Assembly: GCF_016765675.1 (NCBI RefSeq)
Contig: NZ_JAESWB010000181.1
Span: 226,984 to 290,983, forward strand
From: Neobacillus paridis
Lineage (GTDB): Bacteria; Bacillota; Bacilli; Bacillales; Cytobacillaceae
Reading direction: 5' to 3'
Length of the DNA: 64,000 nt
Positions within the stretch are counted from its first letter, which is position 1. The number at the start of each line of letters is the position of its first letter. Positions 57,102 to 64,000 of the stretch are shown one piece after another. A program made the position numbers and the translations under genes. A model generated the notes under the pieces. It made no database searches and was not told where the DNA came from. It worked only from the letters and a program-made list of their open reading frames with translations.

Positions 57102-57341
57102 ATGTTTATTCATATTGGCGAAAACCTTAATATTAGGATAAAGGATATTATTGCCATTTTGGATAAAGAAAGTGTCCAGAATTCAGAAATGCTGAGGGAA
57201 TTTATCGACCGCCACAAACAAAAGCTGATGAATTTATCAAAGAACCCCTATAAGTCAGTCATCGTCACCGATCAATACATTTATTTATCGTCAATTGCTT
57301 CAGGTACTTTAAAAAGACGTCAATATAAACGATTAGGATAG
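57102..57341 (+). CDS. remB: Extracellular matrix regulator RemB (DUF370, YaaB)
   Basis: A 79-residue DUF370 protein starting MFIHIGENLNIRIKDIIAIL. RemA/RemB proteins bind DNA and influence biofilm matrix and osmoprotection genes. Lies between recF and gyrB, with AGGTGGAAC upstream of the ATG. Confidence 0.92.
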   Translation: MFIHIGENLNIRIKDIIAILDKESVQNSEMLREFIDRHKQKLMNLSKNPYKSVIVTDQYIYLSSIASGTLKRRQYKRLG

Positions 57342-57381
57342 ATTTAAATTTTTTCAAAAATATAGAGTTACTTACGTTTAG

Positions 57382-59328
<1,947 letters not shown>

Positions 59329-59511
59329 GGATAGTGTATATATCCTTGAAACAAGAAAAGCTTATTTTTGCATTGATCCTTCTAAGGAACCTTCCTTAGT
59401 GATTTAGTGCGTAGAAGCTTGAGAATGGATATAAAAAGGTTAAGGGTAGAGGGGTGACCACTATCCTCCTTTTCTTTTTTAGTAAGGGAATCCCAATAGG
59501 AGGTACCAAAT
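59329..59511. other. gyrB-gyrA gap
   Basis: 183 bp with a small dyad after gyrB (AAGGATA...TATCCTT) and another (CTAAGGAACCTTCCTTAG at about 59382). They may be weak terminators or RNA structures; no gene is supported. A very strong AGGAGGTACC site precedes gyrA. Confidence 0.4.
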
Positions 59512-62070
59512 ATGGCTGAAACACCAAATTCTCAAATAAAAGAAGTTAATATCAGTCAGGAAATGAGGACATCTTTTCTTGACTATGCGATGAGTGTTAT
59601 CGTTTCCCGTGCCCTTCCGGATGTCCGCGATGGTCTAAAGCCGGTTCATCGCCGTATTCTTTATGCCATGCATGATCTTGGCATTCATGCGGACAAACCA
59701 TATAAAAAATCAGCCCGTATTGTTGGAGATGTAATCGGTAAATACCACCCTCACGGTGACGTAGCCGTTTATGAAACAATGGTACGGATGGCACAGGACT
59801 TTAACTATCGTTACATGCTTGTAGACGGCCACGGAAACTTTGGTTCAGTGGATGGCGACTCTGCAGCCGCCATGCGTTATACCGAATCAAGAATGTCGAA
59901 AATTTCAATGGAATTATTAAGAGATATTAACAAAGATACGATTGATTATCAAGATAACTATGATGGTGAAGAAAAAGAACCTGTTGTACTTCCATCTAGA
60001 TTTCCTAACCTTTTGGTGAATGGAACATCTGGAATTGCTGTCGGGATGGCAACCAATATCCCCCCTCACCAGCTCGGTGAAGTGATTGAAGGAGTGCTGG
60101 CTCTCAGCCATGATCCTGACATTACTACCTTGGAATTGATGGAAATCATCCCCGGACCGGACTTTCCAACGGGAGGAATCATCCTCGGCCGCAACGGAAT
60201 CCGGAAAGCATACGAAACCGGCAGAGGCTCCATCACATTAAGAGCTAAGGTCGAAATTGAACAGAAATCGAACGGTAAAGAGACGATTATTGTTCATGAA
60301 ATCCCCTACCAGGTGAACAAAGCGAAACTGATTGAAAGAATCGCTGAACTGGTCCGTGAGAAAAAAATTGAAGGGATTACGGACCTTCGCGACGAATCGG
60401 ACCGCAGAGGGATGCGAATTGTAATTGAGGTTCGTAAAGATGCCAATGCCAATGTCATTTTAAATAACTTATATAAATTAACAGCGATGCAGACTAGCTT
60501 TGGAATCAATAATCTGGCGCTCGTTAACGGACACCCAAGGGTATTGAGTCTAAAGCAATTGCTGGTCCATTACCTGGATCATCAAAAAGTCGTCATTCGC
60601 AGAAGAACAGAATTCGAGCTGCGCAAAGCAGAGGCTCGTGCCCATATTTTAGAAGGATTGCGGGTTGCCCTGGATAATCTCGATGCTGTCATTAATCTCA
60701 TTCGTAATTCCGCCACAACGGATATTGCCCGGGAAGGTTTAATGACTCAATTTAATCTTTCAGAGAAACAAGCGCAAGCGATTCTCGATATGCGTCTGCA
60801 ACGCTTAACCGGTTTGGAAAGAGAAAAAATTGAAGAAGAGTACCAAGGGCTTGTAAAATTGATTGCCGAGTTGAAGGGAATTTTAGCCGACGAGGAAAAA
60901 CTGCTTGATATCATCCGTGAGGAATTGCTGGAAATTAAGGGACGCTTTAATGATAAGCGGCGGACAGAAATTGCTGCCGGCGGAATTGAGAATATCGATG
61001 ATGAAGACCTGATTCCAAGAGAAAATATTGTTATTACCCTTACTCATAATGGATATATTAAACGTCTGCCGGTTTCAACCTACCGCGCCCAGAAGCGTGG
61101 CGGACGGGGAATCCAAGGAATGGGTACACATGACGATGACTTTGTCGAACATTTAATGACGACTTCTACCCATGATACGATTCTATTTTTTACAAACAAA
61201 GGAAAAGTATATCGATCCAAAGGGTATGAAATTCCTGAATTTAGCCGAACGGCTAAAGGAATACCAATCGTTAACCTGCTGGAAATTGACAAGGATGAAT
61301 GGATCAATGCGATTATTCCTGTTGAGGAATTTGTCGATGATTGGTTCTTATTCTTCACAACTAAAGAGGGAGTATCGAAGCGATCACCTTTGTCTTCCTT
61401 TGCTAATATCCGAAATAACGGGTTAATCGCCGTCAATCTTCGTGAAGGTGATGAATTAATTTCAGTCCGTTTAACGGACGGCAGCAAGCAGATTATCATC
61501 GGTACAAAAAAAGGAATGCTGATCCGCTTTCCAGAGGATGATGTAAGGTCAATGGGCCGTACTGCCACCGGCGTAAAAGGCATCACCCTTGATGCGGATG
61601 ACGAAGTGGTCGGTATGGAAGTTTTGGAGGATGATAATGATATCTTAATTGTGACGAAAAAAGGATACGGCAAGCGGACACCTGCTTCGGAATATCGAAT
61701 TCAGGGCCGTGGTGGTAAAGGGATCAAGACCTGCCATGTCACAGAGAAAAACGGCGAGCTTGTATCAGTAAGAACCGTTACAGGTGAAGAGGATCTGATG
61801 CTGATTACAACAGGTGGTGTCCTGATTCGAATTGATGTTGCCAGCATCTCTCGAACAGGCCGGAACACCCAGGGCGTTAAACTGATAAGCCTGCGGGAAA
61901 ATGAAAATGAATTTGTTGCCACAGCTGCAAAAGTAGAAAAAGAAGAAGATGGAGAGTCCACTGAGGGCGAACATGGCATCGGTGAAGTCTTAGGAGAATC
62001 CAGCGAATCCAATGATGGTGATAATACAGCAGAAAACCTTGATGATCTTGGATCTGCCGATGAAGAATAA
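59512..62070 (+). CDS. gyrA: DNA gyrase subunit A
   Basis: An 852-residue GyrA. Winged-helix core with catalytic Tyr in [11 protein letters not shown] (about residue 123), tower and coiled coil (about 350-500), then the six-bladed C-terminal DNA-wrapping domain with the GyrA-box ([10 protein letters not shown], about 525) and an acidic tail ([10 protein letters not shown]...). The quinolone pocket reads HGDVAVYET: Val84 replaces the common Ser and Glu88 is kept. Confidence 0.98.
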   Translation: MAETPNSQIKEVNISQEMRTSFLDYAMSVIVSRALPDVRDGLKPVHRRILYAMHDLGIHADKPYKKSARIVGDVIGKYHPHGDVAVYETMVRMAQDFNYRYMLVDGHGNFGSVDGDSAAAMRYTESRMSKISMELLRDINKDTIDYQDNYDGEEKEPVVLPSRFPNLLVNGTSGIAVGMATNIPPHQLGEVIEGVLALSHDPDITTLELMEIIPGPDFPTGGIILGRNGIRKAYETGRGSITLRAKVEIEQKSNGKETIIVHEIPYQVNKAKLIERIAELVREKKIEGITDLRDESDRRGMRIVIEVRKDANANVILNNLYKLTAMQTSFGINNLALVNGHPRVLSLKQLLVHYLDHQKVVIRRRTEFELRKAEARAHILEGLRVALDNLDAVINLIRNSATTDIAREGLMTQFNLSEKQAQAILDMRLQRLTGLEREKIEEEYQGLVKLIAELKGILADEEKLLDIIREELLEIKGRFNDKRRTEIAAGGIENIDDEDLIPRENIVITLTHNGYIKRLPVSTYRAQKRGGRGIQGMGTHDDDFVEHLMTTSTHDTILFFTNKGKVYRSKGYEIPEFSRTAKGIPIVNLLEIDKDEWINAIIPVEEFVDDWFLFFTTKEGVSKRSPLSSFANIRNNGLIAVNLREGDELISVRLTDGSKQIIIGTKKGMLIRFPEDDVRSMGRTATGVKGITLDADDEVVGMEVLEDDNDILIVTKKGYGKRTPASEYRIQGRGGKGIKTCHVTEKNGELVSVRTVTGEEDLMLITTGGVLIRIDVASISRTGRNTQGVKLISLRENENEFVATAAKVEKEEDGESTEGEHGIGEVLGESSESNDGDNTAENLDDLGSADEE

Positions 62071-62078
62071 ACAAATGA

Positions 62079-62107
62079 AGGAGCACTCTAAGGGTGTTCC
62101 TTTTTTT
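62079..62107 (+). terminator. Terminator after gyrA
   Basis: AGGAGCAC and GTGTTCCT arms around TCTAAGG, then TTTTTTT. Confidence 0.9.
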
Positions 62108-62144
62108 GGGGATGTTTTTTGGAAAATTTAGCATACTAGTTGTT

Positions 62145-62310
62145 TGAAAAGGGGAAAGATGCGATAGTTGGGGTAAGTAGGCCCGTTCTAGCTACCTGAA
62201 AAAGGGAAAGAACGGATAATTGGGGCAAGTAGCATGGCTCTAGTTACCTGAAAAGGAGAAAGATGCGATAGTTGGGGTAAGTAGAACAAGCTTAGCTGCC
62301 CGATAAAGTA
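62145..62310. repeat. Tandem 52-bp repeat after gyrA
   Basis: TGAAAA-type starts at 62145, 62197 and 62249, with a degenerate fourth at 62301 (CGATAAAG): period exactly 52. Each unit carries GATAGTTGGGG-like and GGTAAGTAG words, and the latter pairs with CTAGCTACC across a 7-base loop, with mutations that partly keep pairing (GGCAAGTAG/CTAGTTACC). Non-coding, in the gyrA/NERD convergent gap (62108-62399). The rest of the gap shows no gene. Confidence 0.88.
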
Positions 62311-62399
62311 AAATTCGGTCTATAAGATCTTCCTAAATTTCACAAATAATTGCAAATCAAAATAAAAAGGAGGTTTTCCCCCCTCTAAATAATCAACTA

Positions 62400-63302
62400 T
62401 TATTCAAAATAAACCCAACGTCCAAAACCTATCTCTTTAAAATATGTTTTTAATACTCTTCTAATTATTTTTTCAGACACAACTTCCCCACACCATACAT
62501 ATATTCCTTGTGTAGTAATCTTTCTCTCAGGAAAAAGAAGCCTATAATCATCCACACTACGTAATACAACAGAATCTATTTTTTCTATGTATGAACATTT
62601 TGGGCAAATACATTTATTTCGTCCAAGTAATACCATAAAGCTAAAGCACCTCGGACAAGTAATTATCTTCTTTAACTGTTCATAATCATATACAGGTAGC
62701 TGAGTATATGGAGACTTTTCATGATGCAGTGAAATCAGTTTTTCAGCAAGTCTTTTATGTACGCTATTTAGCTTTGATGGCTGCATGTCCATATTTTTCA
62801 TAAAACGGTTAAGTTGTGATGGAAGAATAACGGGAAGATCAAGAGGTGCTTGAAAAAGAGAGAACTCGGGGTTAACAAAAGTCACCCAGCTTTCAACTTG
62901 AATTTGAAAGCCAAGTTGTTGAAGCAGTTGACGCATTAGGGAGGTGTTTCGATCTAATTGATTAAACGGATTTTTAATCTCTCGTTTAGGAAACTTGAAA
63001 AACTTTCTTGACTCTAAAAAATGATCCCCTTCAAAATTTTTTACTTCAAATATTATCAAGGCGGTTTGAAAAATAATAGTTGTGTCAATTTGAAAATAAG
63101 TATTACCAACCTTAAGAAGTAAATTATTTATAATGAATACTTCTCCTTGAAGCTTTTTAGTCAGCTGATCAAATTTTAACTCACCTTCAAAACCTTTTTC
63201 AGCATTAATGTAGTCTAACCTTTCTTTTTCTGATAAAATCATTCGGGAATTTAAAACTCTTAATACCTTTAACTCATATGGAACCGGACGAAATCTTTTC
63301 AT
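62400..63302 (-). CDS. NERD-domain protein with zinc-ribbon-like cysteines
   Basis: A 300-residue protein with an N-terminal NERD nuclease-related domain (about 38-150: GFEGELKFDQLTKKL, YFQIDTTIIFQTALIIFEVKNFEG, the IFEVK motif of restriction-like folds) and a C-terminal CPRC...CPKC zinc ribbon (about 216-236). Start at the second ATG, after AAAGG. It lies between gyrA and the rRNA operon, where B. subtilis has none, so it is probably acquired. Activity on DNA is inferred; role unknown. Confidence 0.85.
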   Translation of the reverse strand: MKRFRPVPYELKVLRVLNSRMILSEKERLDYINAEKGFEGELKFDQLTKKLQGEVFIINNLLLKVGNTYFQIDTTIIFQTALIIFEVKNFEGDHFLESRKFFKFPKREIKNPFNQLDRNTSLMRQLLQQLGFQIQVESWVTFVNPEFSLFQAPLDLPVILPSQLNRFMKNMDMQPSKLNSVHKRLAEKLISLHHEKSPYTQLPVYDYEQLKKIITCPRCFSFMVLLGRNKCICPKCSYIEKIDSVVLRSVDDYRLLFPERKITTQGIYVWCGEVVSEKIIRRVLKTYFKEIGFGRWVYFE

Positions 63303-63499
63303 TTTCCACATCCTTTACTTTATTTATATATTCACCACCATTGTATAAAACTTATCAAAAAAAAGCCGACTCTATTATTAATAATTTGTGACAAAAAATT
63401 ATCAGGTATTGATTCTTTTAAGGCGACGACGTTATTTTTTGGATAATAAATTAAGTAGGCAGATAGATAAAAATTTGTGTAGTTAAAATAAAAAAACTG

Positions 63500-63528
63500 T
63501 TGACATACAAATATACAAATGGTATATT
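63500..63528 (+). promoter_or_regulatory. rRNA operon promoter
   Basis: TTGACA (63500), 17-bp spacer, TATATT (63523): nearly consensus sigma-A promoter preceded by an A-rich stretch (AAAATAAAAAAA) acting as an UP element. Confidence 0.88.
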
Positions 63529-63534
63529 AATAAA

Positions 63535-63876
63535 GTCGCTTCGGGGCGACATAATAAAATCGCGGAGCATAAGGGTTTGATTCAAAGAAGAATCACGCGG
63601 AGCGATTTGAAGTAATGACTTTGTTCTTTGAAAACTAAACAAACAAAAACGTCAACATAGAAAAGCGAAAGCACCCTGGTCAGCACCGTATGGCCTAGAG
63701 TGCTCCAACTGAGATAAAGGAAACACGAAGAAGCCGAAGGCAATTCGATGTTGACTTATCGTAGGGCGGAGCGCGAAGGACACTAGGTGCTAGGGCGCTG
63801 TAGCTGGACAACAATAATCATTCATTTCTGACGAAATGAAGCCAACGTTAAATTTTATGAGCTAATCAACTCGAAC
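63535..63876 (+). other. rRNA leader
   Basis: About 340 nt of leader from the probable start site to 16S. It contains a short hairpin (GTTTGATTC/GAATCACGCGG area), a TTCTTTGAAAACTAAACAA segment near 63621 typical of Bacillus rrn leaders (boxA-like antitermination) and, at 63735-63815, a reversed copy of the GTCTAGCTACAG...GCGC intergenic repeat. Processing stems that pair with the 3' side lie outside the window. Confidence 0.6.
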
Positions 63877-64000
63877 TTCATTGGAGAGTTTGATCCTGGC
63901 TCAGGACGAACGCTGGCGGCGTGCCTAATACATGCAAGTCGAGCGAATCAAGAGGAGCTTGCTCCTCGAGATGAGCGGCGGACGGGTGAGTAACACGTGG
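63877..64000 (+). rRNA. rrs: 16S rRNA (5' end, cut by window edge)
   Basis: The conserved start GGAGAGTTTGATCCTGGCTC, then GACGAACGCTGGCGGCG and TGCAAGTCGAGCG, is certain. About 124 nt are present. The exact 5' end is estimated by comparison with Bacillus 16S. Confidence 0.98.

Noticed and set aside
61080..61673. Antisense ORF of 197 codons within gyrA
   Set aside because: Shadow of the gyrA reading frame; serine-rich low-complexity translation, no ribosome-binding site.

Overview
This window is the chromosomal origin region of a low-GC Gram-positive bacterium of the Bacillaceae. The order rpmH-dnaA-dnaN-rlbA(yaaA)-recF-remB-gyrB-gyrA-rrn on one side and rnpA-yidC-jag-mnmE-mnmG-rsmG-noc-parA-parB on the other is the classic Bacillus arrangement. 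Sporulation genes (yyaC, spoIIIJ-type yidC) and a TTG-started dnaA agree with this. My guess is a Neobacillus/Mesobacillus-like species, inferred from gene order and protein similarity recalled from memory. Nearly all housekeeping genes point away from oriC (52.3-54.3 kb): minus strand to its left, plus strand to its right.

Layout. 0-10.6 kb is accessory: a DUF1048/ABC exporter cluster, a creatinase-like M24 protein + MFS + LysR cluster, a lipoprotein, a Uma2 nuclease, a glycine-riboswitch amino-acid permease and a GIY-YIG protein. This accessory DNA abuts the 3' end of rlmH, and copies of the rlmH 3' end recur at 2.3 kb and, diverged, at 5.9 kb. That is the layout expected of SCC-like insertions at rlmH. 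10.6-23.8 kb carries rlmH, a CxxH/CxxC protein, htrC, regulators, a frameshifted amidohydrolase, the complete walRKHIJ operon and an M23 endopeptidase. 24.1-24.9 kb is a tRNA cluster (Lys, Glu, Asp, Phe, plus a half-tRNA relic). 25-36 kb carries purA, dnaB, rplI, gdpP, a yybS-like gene, an orphan modB beside a modA relic, rpsF-ssb-rpsR and ychF. 36-42.6 kb carries an SH3b glucosaminidase, a molybdopterin oxidoreductase, a DUF951 protein, an MscS channel, yyaC and a DUF554 protein. 42.7-52.2 kb is the parB/parA/noc to rpmH chromosome-organisation and translation block. 52.3-62.1 kb is oriC and the replication genes. The window ends in an rRNA promoter, its leader and the first ~124 nt of a 16S rRNA gene.

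How the parts connect. ParA/ParB and three parS sites, Noc, DnaA and its boxes, DnaN, RecF and gyrase form the replication-segregation core. DnaA-box clusters also occur 41 kb away beside rlmH and between mnmE and jag. WalRK with its WalH/I modulators, the M23 endopeptidase next door, HtrC and the SH3b glucosaminidase form a cell-wall homeostasis group.

The least explained signals are the intergenic tandem repeats. Four loci have units of exactly 52 bp, and in each at least one inverted repeat has a 7-nt loop. Two other loci have 20-21 bp units. The period is conserved while the sequence largely is not. The rlmH-attached mosaic island and these helix-phased repeats are the parts most worth following up.
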